This document shows, piece after piece, positions 22,351 through 33,601 of a stretch of 64,000 nucleotides of DNA. Numbering within the stretch: position 1 is the first letter of the stretch; each line of letters opens with the position of its first letter. The position numbers and the translations under genes were made by a program. This stretch comes from Doryteuthis pealeii (taxonomy: Eukaryota > Mollusca > Cephalopoda > Myopsida > Loliginidae): the NCBI GenBank assembly GCA_023376005.1, contig CM042139.1, forward strand, positions 136,084,061-136,148,060. Reading direction: 5' to 3'. The notes beneath the pieces are model-generated. The model saw only the letters and a list, made by a program, of their open reading frames with translations. It was not told the origin of the DNA and searched no databases.

Positions 22351-23577
22351 TATTTAAGTTTTAATATAATAAAATATCATATTAAATTAGAAAGGCCAAT
22401 GAAACTGAATAAAAATGCAGATAACATGATTTGGAACAGAGAGGGTATGATTGAAAAATAGAACAACTTTGAAATTAACTCTTCCATCATTTTCAATTAC
22501 TTCTATTCCTAATTTAACTATTTAGTTAAAATAGGAAGTAAAGCATAATATTACAGTTATTTCTTTTTGTTAAGGGATTTCTTTTAAGATTTATTGAAGA
22601 GAATTTTGCTCATATTCAATAAGATAAAACTAAACAATTAGAAATCAATAATATTAAGCACATATTTATTAAAATCAAATTTTTTAAGATCAATATGCAA
22701 ATTAGCCTTCCCATTCACACTGTAAACCGCTGTTTTGTTGTATATATAAATACAACTGCATGTTATTTGTATGTAGATATGGTTAACAGTCTTAATGATG
22801 TAAAACAATTTTATTAATAATTGAGGTTTAAATAAAAATAAAATCATGGAGAATGGGATGCAGATAACAAAGGGAATTGTGATATGTATAGTAATATAGT
22901 TTCGGTTACAGACAGAAAAACATACAATCTCCATTATAATAAGAGATGTGTTTGAATACTTCTCAAAATACTCAAGTATTCATTGTCTTTACTTTAAAAA
23001 AAAATTAATTTCCTTTGCGCTTCAAACGCTGTCTGCTCCTGTGCCATTCTGGTGTAGTGAAATTGATATTGGACATCTTTAAATTCAGTGAACTGTGGGT
23101 CTGGCGAATAACGGACACACACACGCGCGCCCGTAACGCACATGTACAGCTGTGCATTACAATGTGCAAGATTGTCACCGAGGCCAACTGTCAAGAAAAA
23201 AATAAGGGTCATTTTAAAGTAAGGTAGAAAAGTTCTATTATCATATGCAAGATACCCGTCAGTCCGTCACATGAAACAAAAATGAAAACAAGGGCTTATT
23301 TGAAACACACACACACACACACACACACGCGCGAGCACACATACACACACACACAAACGCACACACATGTATCTGTCCTTCCCATGCTAAAGTGACTGCA
23401 GCATCTTATCAGGAAAGCAGGTTATCATTCAAAGTTGACACTTTCCTTGGGAAAGTAGGAAGAAATTATAGTGTGGCGTGCGTCTAACTCGATTTGCTTA
23501 GAACAGCACGCACTATCACCCTCGTGTAGTTTCGATGTAGCTTTTACTACTCGTTAAACTCCAAGTGGTGCAGCCAA
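22351..23577. other. Unassigned AT-rich spacer
   Basis: CA tracts occur near 23305-23360. A short minus-strand open segment at 22994-23190 lies after a possible splice acceptor, but it is too short to call. Confidence 0.4.

Positions 23578-23643
<66 letters not shown>
23578..23643. repeat. (CA)n(TA)n microsatellite
   Basis: A CA array passes into a TA array. Confidence 0.95.
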
Positions 23644-23645
<2 letters not shown>

Positions 23646-23654
23646 AATCAGTGG

Positions 23655-23878
23655 AATGGCATATTGTCAGTATCAAACGGTCATGGAGTCTACCACATTT
23701 TGCCAGCGCTAGATATTGTTTCGTTGAGATGAAGCGCCACACTTACCGTCTTCTACTCATTCTACTGCAAAGGTCAGATACTCAAGTTGTGCTACTCATG
23801 CGCTGAGTTTGCAAGGACCGTGATCGAAACCGGAATCTTGCGATTCCTAGGCGAATACTCAATAGACTGAACTAAATA
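23655..23878 (-). mobile_element. tRNA-derived SINE, diverged (family D)
   Basis: On the minus strand it has the family D order: tRNA-like head region (CGATTCCTAGGCG reversed), the CTCATGCGCTGAGTTTGCAA block, a GCGCCACACTTA block and the CCAGCGCTAGAT block. It is clearly older than the copies at 29.67 and 38.3 kb. Confidence 0.65.
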
Positions 23879-23879
23879 C

Positions 23880-23880
<1 letters not shown>

Positions 23881-23954
<74 letters not shown>

Positions 23955-23990
23955 GCGTGCATGTGGGTGCGTGCGTGTGTGTGTGTGTAA
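23881..23990. repeat. (GA)n with TG-rich edge
   Basis: A GA array of about 70 bp is followed by GTGCGTG/TG tracts. Confidence 0.95.
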
Positions 23991-24848
23991 TTTAAGATAC
24001 TCTAAAAAGCAAAAATCGTAAAGAGACGCCGACACAGAAATGTAAAATAAGAAACCAGTTCACAGGCGCAGCTTTAAGAAATATTTTCTAGATTATCTTT
24101 GAAGTACGAGCTAAAATATGCAAGTTCAATTCATTTATCGGTTAAAAAATACATTCATGATTTTGATTTACGTAGCGATATTATCCATGTCTAATCGTGC
24201 GTTAACATTCCCGCAGGTGTTATCGTATTTGACGATATATAAACTTCTCTGCCAACCTTATCGCCAAAATGGCTCACTAATATCTCTCATGCACTCTCGA
24301 GAAATCTGGTATGCTATTCACACACTTTACACGACAGGCACTTCTTTATAGCGTAAATCTGTAATAATGCAATTTTAAAATGCAAATAAAGTGTGTATGT
24401 GACATCAAATAGGTTGTTCCATGAAAACCAATATATTGAAAACTTGGATTGTACCGAATTCTATGCATATAATATTTTATTCGATATGTTCATAATGTAG
24501 CGTGGTGGACGAGAGAAGAAAATTGGCGCAGACGAAGAAACAAAATGTTATGTGATGACGACGAAACGAGCCAGATTTATGGTTACAAAATATTAACTCA
24601 TTGTATTACCGACATTACAACATACCACAAGACCGATGTAAAAGAAGAGTATGTGAAGTTAGTTGTGATCAAAATTTCATATTTAATCCTACTCTCTGAA
24701 TTAAAATTCAACAAAACTCTGAAAAAATACTGATGAAAGATTTAGAAAAACACATCTAAAATCATTTGTTTTACAGACTTTAGAACGGAAGCATTTTATA
24801 TATTAATATCTGTCTATATCAAACTGGTGCATGTTTGCCATTTTTTTT
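23991..24848. other. Unassigned spacer with one open frame
   Basis: A 77-codon plus frame (24118-24351) is followed by AATAAAG at about 24385. It has no recognisable domain, and I do not call it a gene. Confidence 0.35.
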
Positions 24849-24965
24849 CATTTTGATTTGGTTTGGTTTCTTTAATGGTCTATAAACCCTGTGGGCTATT
24901 CAATGGCAAAACTGTTAGAGTGCTAAATAAATGTAGATACTCAAGTTTCCTTTACCCATTGGTGG
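24849..24965 (-). mobile_element. Family A SINE tail fragment
   Basis: The plus strand reads TTTGATTTGGTTTGGTTTC and then a GGGCTATTCAATGGCAAA block. This is the reverse complement of the A-rich 3' tail and distal body of family A as seen at 63775-63995. Confidence 0.5.
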
Positions 24966-25094
24966 GTGGGCTACGATTCTTTGACAAATCGTAGCCAACA
25001 CACCTATGTGTGTGGTGGATGGTTTTACTTATCCCTGAAATTTAGGTCATCACTTGTCACTGTCTTGGTAACTAACGAAATACTCTTTGTACAA

Positions 25095-25260
25095 AAGAGG
25101 AATCCACGTGACGTAGTGGCTATCATACTGGACTGTGACATCGTAGTAAACGAGTTTGAATTTCAGTCAAGCTATTACGTTCATTTTCGGACAAATAGCA
25201 TTGGGAAATATATTTTGCTGCCTTCTACAGGTTATGCAGTAATGATTTAGTTTGGGCAGG
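25095..25260 (+). mobile_element. Family A SINE, head portion
   Basis: GACGTAGTGGCTATCATACT and ACATCGTAGTAAACGAGTT form a tRNA-like A and B box region followed by the ATTTCAGTC body. It lies 130 bp from an inverted family A tail fragment. Confidence 0.65.
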
Positions 25261-26412
25261 TGTATTTGCGAGGAGAAGCCCAAGATATTTTGTGTAGTAT
25301 TTATCAGTTATAGTTTTTGTTGGAAATTGTCTGCTTCCTGTTTTTATTTTATTGTGAATACTTTTCCGTCCATAGTTCTAATGACGTTCGTAGTACGTAG
25401 TCAAGGCAGATTATAAATAGAAATAATGCTAATGTATCTCCCTGCAGGACCCCAGCGAAAATGAAAAAACGTAACTGTGTCTTATGTATTTCTTCATTTG
25501 AGGAAATAGTAAAAAACATGTAAAAATTAACTGATATTTTTAGTAGAGAATACTATTTTTTGCGTTACTGTTGACCGCATGAATAGCTAAACGCAACAGG
25601 AATTAATTAGTTGAATTATCAAGTTTTTTCTTCTCCAAAGAGTTTTGATTGGCCAGTTATAATGCAAACGTAACCACTTAGTTTGTGAAAGGCAATAAAT
25701 GCATTTTATGCCAGTGAATGTGCCTGGACAATAACAGTTAAATTCGTTACAAATATTATCATTTTTCTTTGTTTATTCTTTTTCAAAAGATTTTCGTGGA
25801 AACACTATTATTTAATGAATTAGTCAATGCGCTATCTTATTTTCTGTTGTGTATTTCTATTATATTTCCTTTTAAATATCATCAAACGTAAAAGATAAAT
25901 AACTAGCGAGAAGCGGTACACATTTCGAAGCCGACATCAGACAAATCTAAAAAAAAAAAAAAGAAGTACAACTCATAATGTTTACCGGGTCGATCGACAT
26001 TTCGATGACGTTATCTTGAATCACAACACGGACGACAATATCGAATTTCCTCTTCTATCGTGAATTACAATTCCGGCGCCAAATCTCTTTGAGTAAGCAA
26101 TGGAAAAAAATTAGTTTCGAATCATTTAACTTTCAGCTTTTCCAGTAACCATATTTACTCATCCAACTTTATTATCACGTTACTGATATGATCCAGATAT
26201 AAAGAATTTACTCTTATATGTATTTTTCTACAGAGAAGCGACACCGGATACCAAATATTTTATTTTAAATCTAGAAGTCACCCATGGATATTGTAAATCA
26301 TATGAACTAGAAAAACTACGGAAAATATAGACCCAGGGAATATAGAAGAAACCAATTCAATATCTATCAAATTACACGGAAATTACACGGAAATTACACA
26401 ACTGTAAAAATA
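25261..26412. other. Unassigned AT-rich spacer
   Basis: No feature was recognised except a short direct duplication of ATTACACGGAA near 26371-26395. Confidence 0.4.
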
Positions 26413-26692
26413 GGAAGAGGCGTTCATGGTGTAACGGCAATCGCCGTAGAAAATGGACTCGGTGGCCCGAATTCAAATCCTAGATGCTACTGCGTGTGTT
26501 TTACGTCGCACTTTTGCCCTGGGGGAAGGCATGAAACGATATATTCCCGCACAAGGAACGGGTAAATACTATAGGAATCAGGGCTGTTTAGTTTTAGCAC
26601 GCCAACCAGTTCAGGAGAAGAGGCATTCTGAATGAAAACCAACTGTACTTCGATTAAATAACCCTTGGTGGAGGGGTTGGGGAAATAAAGAA
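26413..26692 (+). mobile_element. Family B SINE, near full length
   Basis: The head includes GTGTAACGGCAATCGCCGTA and GAATTCAAATCCTAGATGCT, and the body has the AAGGCATGAAACG and ACGGGTAAATACTATAGGA segments. It ends with GGAGGGGTTGGGGAAATA. The tRNA-derived boxes are recognisable, but no cloverleaf can form across the whole unit. Confidence 0.7.
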
Positions 26693-26704
26693 CTATTCGA
26701 ATAT

Positions 26705-26860
26705 AATAAATTTTCCATATGTGTAGGTATTTACCAAACCCGTTTGCCATGGGTAGGATGTGACACAAGGTTGTAAATATGGAGCGTTCGACGATAATCG
26801 AACTCGACATTAAGTAGTTATGGATCTGTGAAATTAGTTTGCTTAACCATTTAGCAGCCG
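26705..26860 (-). mobile_element. Family C SINE
   Basis: The minus strand has the family C head (AACTAATTTCACAG region, CGATTATCGTCGAACGCTCC) and the ACCTTGTGTCACATCCTACC body, ending in GGTAAATACCTACACA. It lies next to a family B copy in the opposite orientation. Confidence 0.65.
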
Positions 26861-27576
26861 AATAACCGTAAATCATGGCGTGATTAATTTCCTGTTTGAA
26901 AGTAGAGACTCATATTGTTTGGTTTTCTTAACAAAAATTCAATATTTAATCATTCAAATTCTGAAAATACTAACTTGAATCCTTTTGACCTCCATAAATA
27001 TCATCATTGATCTCTGCTAAATCGTTACCTAAAAGTTTTTCGGGTAATCTTATATAAATTATTTACGAAGAAGATGATTATGTAATGTGTGATATCTTAG
27101 GTAGGTCATATGAATAAATGTTAACCTACAATTATGGATACTTTGCATACTGAAAAATACATTGGCTTAAAAGTTCATATGATGACATCATATCTGCTCT
27201 TGATAATTTTTATTATAGTTATCAATGGGATCCATGCACTGCTACACCGATGGAAGAGATGTGGGGATTGCTAGGAGTAATGATGAAAATAAACCTGATT
27301 TGGTCATATTCCATGAGAATATATGGGTCAGTCTATTAAATTTTAGTCGATTTTCGTGTTATGTGTTTGACTAAAATGAATCATATAGGAGTTTGGCTTG
27401 CTACAGAAGCCTGAAATGAGAGTGTTGCCGGGAACTGATAGATAAGAAGAATAAAGACTAACACAGATTATTGGTCGACGTATGCTTTATGAGAGAAATC
27501 CCCATGACATAGTGCGACAGAAATATCTCCATCTTAAACTCTCATCTGTGGGGTAAAAGTACCTTTTTGTATTTTC

Positions 27577-27580
<4 letters not shown>
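26861..27580. other. Unassigned spacer
   Basis: No gene or repeat family was recognised. Confidence 0.4.
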
Positions 27581-27644
<64 letters not shown>

Positions 27645-27670
27645 GGTGGAGAGAGAGAGGTGGTGGTGAG
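27581..27670. repeat. (GA)n microsatellite
   Basis: A GA array of about 60 bp with GGTGGTG interruptions at its right end. Confidence 0.95.
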
Positions 27671-27887
27671 AGAAAGCAATGTTCATATATATATATAACT
27701 AGTAGTGTAACATATGTTACTATTACACTACGGGGTGTTATATATTTCTCATCAAATTTTGATCTAATGTGTTCAATTCCCACTGGGTGCTCCAGACTTC
27801 AGTTTATTTGGTAAAAGTTATCTATAATTAAAGAATAAGTTCACTTTTGATGACGTCAATTGAAAGACAACAATTTTCTGTATGCTG

Positions 27888-27955
27888 GTGAGAAAAATAT
27901 AAACAAAAATGGCAAATAGGTATTAGGAAATCCTCCAAGTGAACGCGAAAATTGT

Positions 27956-28012
<57 letters not shown>

Positions 28013-28070
28013 AGTTTGTGAGAAAAATATAAACAAAAATGGCAAATAGGAAATCCTCTACGTGAACGCG
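27888..28070. repeat. Direct duplication flanking a (CT)n array
   Basis: The segment GTGAGAAAAATATAAACAAA through GTGAACGCG occurs at 27888-27947 and again at 28018-28070, with a (CT)n array of about 53 bp between. The first copy carries a small insertion (TATTAG). Confidence 0.9.
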
Positions 28071-28164
28071 GCTGGTCTCCAAAATATTTATAATCACAGA
28101 AAGGTTTTCTGTTTTTTGTCTATGATGTTCATATCATATTAAAGTATGAAGTATATAAAGCATA

Positions 28165-28350
28165 TATTCCTCTACATAATCACCATTTCGGTCGATGCAA
28201 TTTTGTAGGTACTGTGGCAGTTTTTGTATACCCTTTTCTCCAACAGTTGAGGAAGCGTTGAAACTCATCGTCGTTGCTAACACACTTCAACACTTGTGGA
28301 TGTTTTTGATAATCATGGTCGACTTGCCAGAAAATGCCGTAAATTGAAAA
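28165..28350 (-). pseudogene. mariner transposase C-terminal remnant
   Basis: Minus-strand frames around 28165-28280 read NDDEFQRFLNCW, then GIQKLPQYLQNCIDRNGDY. This corresponds to the end of mariner-type transposases, where a KLPERW-like motif and a C-terminal NGDYVE-like stretch are conserved. Mariner transposases are DD(D/E) cut-and-paste enzymes; the catalytic region is not recoverable here. Frame breaks lie near 28270. Terminal inverted repeats were not found. Confidence 0.5.
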
Positions 28351-28503
28351 TGAATTTCAATGGGTTTTATGCATTTATATTCACAAACCGAATAACAGTT
28401 CGAAATTCACACTTGGCTGTAGAATCAAAGACTGGGTGAGTTTGTTCGTCGCACAATAAATTACAAATGCCACTACAACGGAAATGCTATAACGGCACTT
28501 GGA

Positions 28504-28505
<2 letters not shown>

Positions 28506-28580
<75 letters not shown>
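28506..28580. repeat. (TA)n(GA)n microsatellite
   Basis: A TA array is joined to a GA array. Confidence 0.95.
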
Positions 28581-28582
<2 letters not shown>

Positions 28583-28964
28583 ATAAAGGGTCTACCATGG
28601 TTTCAATGAAATTGAAATGATTTCATCCTGAACACCAAATTCCTGAACACCAAATCGGAAGTCTTCAGAGCCTGTCCGCAGAGGAAAAAAAAATACTAAT
28701 ATGGTCACTGCCGGGAGTGGGTAATTTGTGCGCCTGCTGCCTTCCTTAAATGTTGTATCTCGAACCCCGATTCCCCGTTATCCGTAGTAGAGCGTCTAGC
28801 TGATATAATCACATTTTTTGCAAACTAAGTCCTTTCAAATAAATATTGTTTCGGTTTGTTTCGCTCAAACAATACGTGCTAAAGAAAAGATAAATATGTT
28901 TAGAATTCTATAAATCAATTTAGCATTCATTTTAAAAATTGATACCCTGGTGTGCATATTTATA

Positions 28965-28967
28965 TAT

Positions 28968-29011
<44 letters not shown>

Positions 29012-29175
29012 GTGTATGCGTGTGGGGGGAGAGAGAGATAGACGGACAGACAGACAGAGATTTCGTGTGTGTGTGTGTGTGTGTGTGAAAGTGTAAAAAT
29101 AATATAAAACAAATATATATTTATACTTAAAAACTATCAGATTTATTTTTCTCTGTCTCTGTCTGTCTGTCTGTT

Positions 29176-29210
<35 letters not shown>

Positions 29211-29270
29211 GTATGTATATATATATATATGTGTGTGTGTGTGTAAATGTATATATATATAAATTTATAG
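28965..29270. repeat. Clustered CA, TA, GA, TG and CT/TA arrays
   Basis: Arrays at about 28971-29012, 29060-29090 and 29140-29250 are separated by short AT-rich pieces. Confidence 0.9.
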
Positions 29271-29670
29271 ACACACATACACATACACGGCATTAAATAA
29301 AGATATGTTGTATAGCCTCTTATTAGATTACGGTATATATATTATGAGGAGGACACACGTGGTTGCGTCTCTCATATTCAATCTTATCTCCTTTATTTTA
29401 ATCTTCTTAATTAGGAACATGGAGACATACATTTTGTACACATAGTTTTTCTTAACATTAATCGCGCATGTAGGGGAAATCATCTGATATCGCAAATATG
29501 CGTCCAGCCACAATTGCTCTTTCGTGTATTTTTGATTATTCTAACTTCTCTTTTAGGCTTATTCGATCACGTGATCCTCCTAAGCTAATTAGAGTGGATC
29601 ACCTTGATAACTTCGGGATAGAGGCCCGTCTATTAAACTTTCTGATTTATACTGTACTTTTCTATGAATT

Positions 29671-29925
29671 ACTTAGCTCAGTCGGTAGAGCGTTCGGCTA
29701 GAAACCACAAGGTTCCTAGTTCGATACCGGTCCTCGCCCACTCAGCGTATGAGTAGCACAGGGATCTGTGCGGTAAAGTAACGAGCTGATAGTAGGTGTG
29801 GCGCTCCACCTCAGATGCTAACAAAAACAATCTCCTTGGTCTAGCGGTATTGAAAAGGGGATAGACTCCCTCGCTGGCTGGCTGATACTGACTTTAGGCC
29901 GCCCCGACGACTTAAAAAAAGTTAA
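29671..29925 (+). mobile_element. tRNA-derived SINE, complete (family D)
   Basis: The head GCTCAGTCGGTAGAGCGTTC and the B box GTTCGATACCGG are clear tRNA features, but the acceptor ends do not pair, so it is a SINE head and not a tRNA gene. The body has CAGCGTATGAGTAGCACAG, GGCGCTCCACCTCAG, AAAGGGGATAGACTCCCTCG and GGCCGCCCCGACGACTTA, ending in an A-rich tail. It is the best copy of this family in the window. Confidence 0.8.
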
Positions 29926-29934
29926 AATTCTACA

Positions 29935-30660
29935 CTTCCTTACATAAGTGATAGGCTATGCCTATTTATTATGTAACATGTGCAGGTCGTCTCAAGATAC
30001 TCATTGATATCTACATAAATAAGAACACTTCAATTTAGGAACATGTAAAGTTAAATATCTGGTCATAAAAATAGCGGTAACTGAATAATAATTGGTAATG
30101 TTTTTTGTTGTTCCATTTGGAGAAATTGTGACATTATCCATCAGTTTCGACTACCCGTAATCGGTATACGTCATAGACAGACAAATAGAAAGAATAGCAG
30201 ATTTATTGATTTTCAATCATAAACATTCCGGCAATGTTACCGATGGCTGTCAAAATTGTATTTCCAAAGAACCCAATTATTCTGACAGACTTTTATTTCC
30301 CTCTTTTATTTAAAACAATGAGACAAATAAGGCATAAATACTAGAATAATAAACTGGCTGCAATTCCATCTTTTATTCTCTTATATAAATACATATGTCT
30401 GTATATCTGATATATTCTATAAATCAATAGCCATAAATTGCCCCTCTCTCTCACCCTCTATCTCTCTCTCCCACCATCTCTCTTTCTCCGTCTACCTGTC
30501 TGTCCCTAATTCACTTCTCAAGCTTTTCTATCTATCTATCTATCTATGTATCTATCTATCTACTTGGCCATATTCTATGAGATAGAAAGGAATGAAAAAA
30601 TAAATTAATTCAAGACAAATTCATATAATTTATAAGAAAATAATAATTAGACTAATATAT
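29935..30660. other. Unassigned spacer with CT/CTAT tracts
   Basis: Imperfect CT tracts (30425-30490) and TCTA repeats (30525-30562) are present. No gene was recognised. Confidence 0.5.
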
Positions 30661-30669
30661 CCTCACGTA

Positions 30670-30689
30670 TCTCCCCCTCTCTCTCTCTT

Positions 30690-30782
<93 letters not shown>

Positions 30783-30874
30783 ATTTATTTATTTAAGTAA
30801 CCAATACAAAGTTCGTCTTACCAATGGTTTCAAATGTTTATCCGTCAGAGACGTTGACTTTTTTATATCTTTGA

Positions 30875-30927
<53 letters not shown>
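30670..30927. repeat. CT/GTCT/TA microsatellites
   Basis: CT, TCTG and TA arrays at 30670-30780 and a TA array at about 30876-30927. Confidence 0.95.
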
Positions 30928-30930
<3 letters not shown>

Positions 30931-31137
30931 TGTGTCTGTTTTTGTGTTAGAATAGCGTATCCATAGTGTCAATGGTGATTGGTGACTATCAGACACTCGC
31001 CCATGAGAACGGAACGCACAACCGTTGATAACTTTGTGTCTTCGCTATCCTTAGATCCTCATAGGCTCTATGACTAATATTGGTCACTCCTTAAAATATA
31101 GGAAACTGAATTATTAATATACATACGTACATACAGG

Positions 31138-31155
31138 CACACACACACACACACA

Positions 31156-31225
<70 letters not shown>

Positions 31226-31376
31226 GGTGGTGTATTCGGGATTTTAAACTCGAAAACAGATTACCCTCCATTTTTCTTGGTATCTGACAATCCAATGCAT
31301 ATTTCTGTATATTTACTCGCGCACAAACACATATATATCTCAGGAATATCCCAAAATATGTATGTGTGCAATTGTT

Positions 31377-31451
<75 letters not shown>
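31138..31451. repeat. CA/TA microsatellites flanking short unique DNA
   Basis: CA and TA arrays at 31138-31223 and TA arrays at about 31379-31451. Long Ile/Tyr frames across them are artefacts. Confidence 0.95.
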
Positions 31452-31455
<4 letters not shown>

Positions 31456-31465
31456 AATAAGTAAT

Positions 31466-31507
31466 CCACAGACACGTGTTTCGAGGTTTCAGCTTTCATC
31501 AGTGTGG
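31466..31507 (-). ncRNA. Hammerhead-like motif, copy 1
   Basis: On the minus strand CCACA (stem I) is followed by CUGAUGA (C3-A9), a 13-base stem II region AAGCUGAAACCUC, and GAA (G12-A14). Then come ACACGUGU (stem III with A15.1-U16.1), C17 and UGUGG (stem I). The core and the GUC cleavage triplet are intact and stem I pairs perfectly over 5 bp. The weak point is stem II, with only two good pairs next to an A-C mismatch, so activity is uncertain. Confidence 0.45.
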
Positions 31508-31775
31508 CTATACCGTAACAGCTACCTCTGGCCGGGTTTGAGACCCGAATGAACTTTCGTTCGCCAAGCCTTTAACCCGTACGGCCAGAGGCAGCTGTCA
31601 AATATAGGATAATATTTAATCGCTTCATTTCTAAGCGGAAATGAATTCGCTAGAGTCCTCAAACATATGTAAACAATGCGATGGTCAGCTAGACGCCAGA
31701 ACGGTGAATCTGCAATTAAATCCCTATTCAGAGAATTCAACAAAAGTGGGAGTATATATATAATAAATAAGTAAT

Positions 31776-31817
31776 CCACCGACACTTGCTTCGAGGTTTC
31801 ACCTTTCATCAGTGTGG
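31776..31817 (-). ncRNA. Hammerhead-like motif, copy 2 (degenerate)
   Basis: Same layout as the motif at 31466, with CUGAUGA intact and a better stem II (AGG/CCU). Here position 15.1 is G (GAAG where GAAA is required), and the inner base pair of stem I is lost. It is probably a decayed relative of copy 1. Confidence 0.35.
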
Positions 31818-32004
31818 CTATACTGTAACAGCTACCCCTGGCCGGGTAGTCACAAACACCGTATTTTAACGTATCACGTCTATTCAGTGTGGCTAGACAT
31901 GACCGTAGTTAAATGCCGAGAACTCCAGTGAAACTCAATTCTGTACTCAGATAACTATATTCTATCGCTGATTTCATCTCTCTTTATTTAGAAACACATT
32001 AAAC

Positions 32005-32008
32005 CTTA

Positions 32009-32062
<54 letters not shown>

Positions 32063-32063
32063 T

Positions 32064-32106
<43 letters not shown>

Positions 32107-32183
32107 CATATATATAATATATATAATATATATATATATATATCAATTTATACATACACATATGTATTTTTCTATTGGCATAT

Positions 32184-32245
<62 letters not shown>

Positions 32246-32314
32246 TTACTAAAAGCAAAACACGTAGTCTACCTCCATGACTTTAATAACAATCACACAC
32301 ACACACATACACAC

Positions 32315-32375
<61 letters not shown>
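32005..32375. repeat. Series of (TA)n arrays with one CA block
   Basis: TA arrays at about 32010-32145, 32189-32243 and 32320-32375, with CA at 32294-32320. The region is almost entirely TA dinucleotide. Confidence 0.95.
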
Positions 32376-32376
<1 letters not shown>

Positions 32377-32379
32377 TTA

Positions 32380-32835
32380 GAAGTATATTTTCACGTAATG
32401 AAATTGATCGGATAGTCTATATGAGACAAACAAAAGCCTCTGTTTCAATAAATGCTCATATATATTAAAGAAAATTCATGTCCCTTGATGGCAGATAATA
32501 TAACAAAGAAATCATAAAAGGAAAATATAAACAGAGTTGTACCAACGCCTCATTCAGAGAAAATAGAAACTACAAACAATACTTGTGGGAATACTTTCAC
32601 AAAAGACTGATCCTAACATTTATAAAAGTAATACATTTTGTTTCAATCGTCTTTATCTACTCAGTGTTTTCTTAAAATTGTATTAAATTCTCCAAACCAG
32701 CTTATTTGAATATTTTCAGAAAAGGGTAACTATTCCCTATTTCGGAAATCTATCGTGAATATTTCAAACATATCCCGATGATGTAGAAACCGGAGTATTT
32801 TATTTACCAAATTATGCGAGTGATCTGAATAATCA
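32380..32835. other. Unassigned AT-rich spacer
   Basis: No gene or repeat family was recognised. Confidence 0.4.
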
Positions 32836-32839
32836 CGTC

Positions 32840-33275
32840 CAATCCGGGTATTATGGTTAGCAAGCTAGTCTTGAAGCTCTATTATACTATAATAACTAGT
32901 TCGATCGTCATTGGATGCTCTATATATGTGACCTTGTGTCACATCCTCCCCGTGGAGTACGAGTTATGTAAATATCAATCGGCGTCACATCGTTGTGTAA
33001 TGGTTAGCAAGCTAGATTTGCAGCTACATTCTACTGAATGGCTAATTCGATTTTCCTTCGATGGTCTAAATTCCGACCTTGTTTCACATCCTACTGTGGC
33101 AAAAGTGCTGGGTAAATACCGATGGGACTCACAACGTGGTGTAATGGTTTGCAAAATAGCCTTGCACATCCATTACTATTAAATAGGGAGTTAGATCATT
33201 GCTGGATGTTTCATATTTGTGGCGTTATGTCACACCCTCCCCGTGGTAAACCCGTTAGGTACATACCTATATACC
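32840..33275 (+). mobile_element. Three tandem family C SINE units
   Basis: Three head-to-tail units begin their ATGGTTAGCAAG-like A-box element at 32853, 33000 and 33144, giving periods of 147 and 144 bp. Each has a GTTCGAT/ATTCGAT-like B-box element, a CATCCTCCCCGTGG-like segment and a GTAAATAC-like end. Units differ from one another at many sites, so this is not a fresh duplication. Confidence 0.8.
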
Positions 33276-33311
33276 ATCGATCTAGGTTCGACAAACTAAT
33301 AGAAGAGTATA

Positions 33312-33400
33312 TTCTGTTTGTTTAATGTTACATCAAAGTCCGTGGGTTATTTGATGCAAAAGCCATCCTAAAAAATGAACGTGTTCAAATTAAGTCACAA
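33312..33400 (-). mobile_element. Family A SINE tail fragment
   Basis: GTTTGTTTAATGTTACATC, then CGTGGGTTATTTGATGCAAA, match the inverted distal body of family A seen at 53275-53350. Confidence 0.5.
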
Positions 33401-33601
33401 AATTAAAAACAGAATCAAATAACAAAGAAATGACACATTACGCAATATATATAAACATGAGTATCGTTTTGTCGATGCAATTTAGATTCACACCCTGGAC
33501 ATATATTGTATGGAGGTTCTACTGCAAACCAATGTAATGAAATTGATCCAATAAATATTATTTTACTTTAAACAGCATTAACTAGTATTAGCAGAATGGA
33601 C

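Larger units (their letters stand above)
31452..31850 (-). mobile_element. Two direct copies of a ribozyme-bearing retroelement end
   Basis: The block beginning AATAAATAAGTAATCCAC and running to TGGCCGGGT occurs at 31452 and again at 31762, about 310 bp apart and in the same orientation. On the minus strand each carries a hammerhead-like core followed by GATTACTTATTTATTA and a TA array. Tandem, terminally redundant ends are typical of Penelope-like elements. The intervening 31540-31760 segment has a minus-strand frame (31522-31809) with no recognisable domain. Confidence 0.5.

Noticed and set aside
22994..23190. Possible terminal exon on the minus strand after a CGCCAG acceptor
   Set aside because: Two overlapping short frames are equally open, there is no recognisable peptide, and the upstream part is CA/CG repeat.
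24118..24351. 77-codon plus frame followed by AATAAA
   Set aside because: No domain, ordinary length for chance in this composition, and AATAAA is common in AT-rich DNA.
28560..28700. Hammerhead half-motifs CUGAAGA and GAAACCAUGGUA on the minus strand
   Set aside because: Stem III and A17 look right, but stem II and stem I do not pair across the 50-base gap.
29671..29740. Functional tRNA gene
   Set aside because: A and B boxes are good but the acceptor ends do not pair, and the sequence continues into a SINE body found elsewhere in the window.
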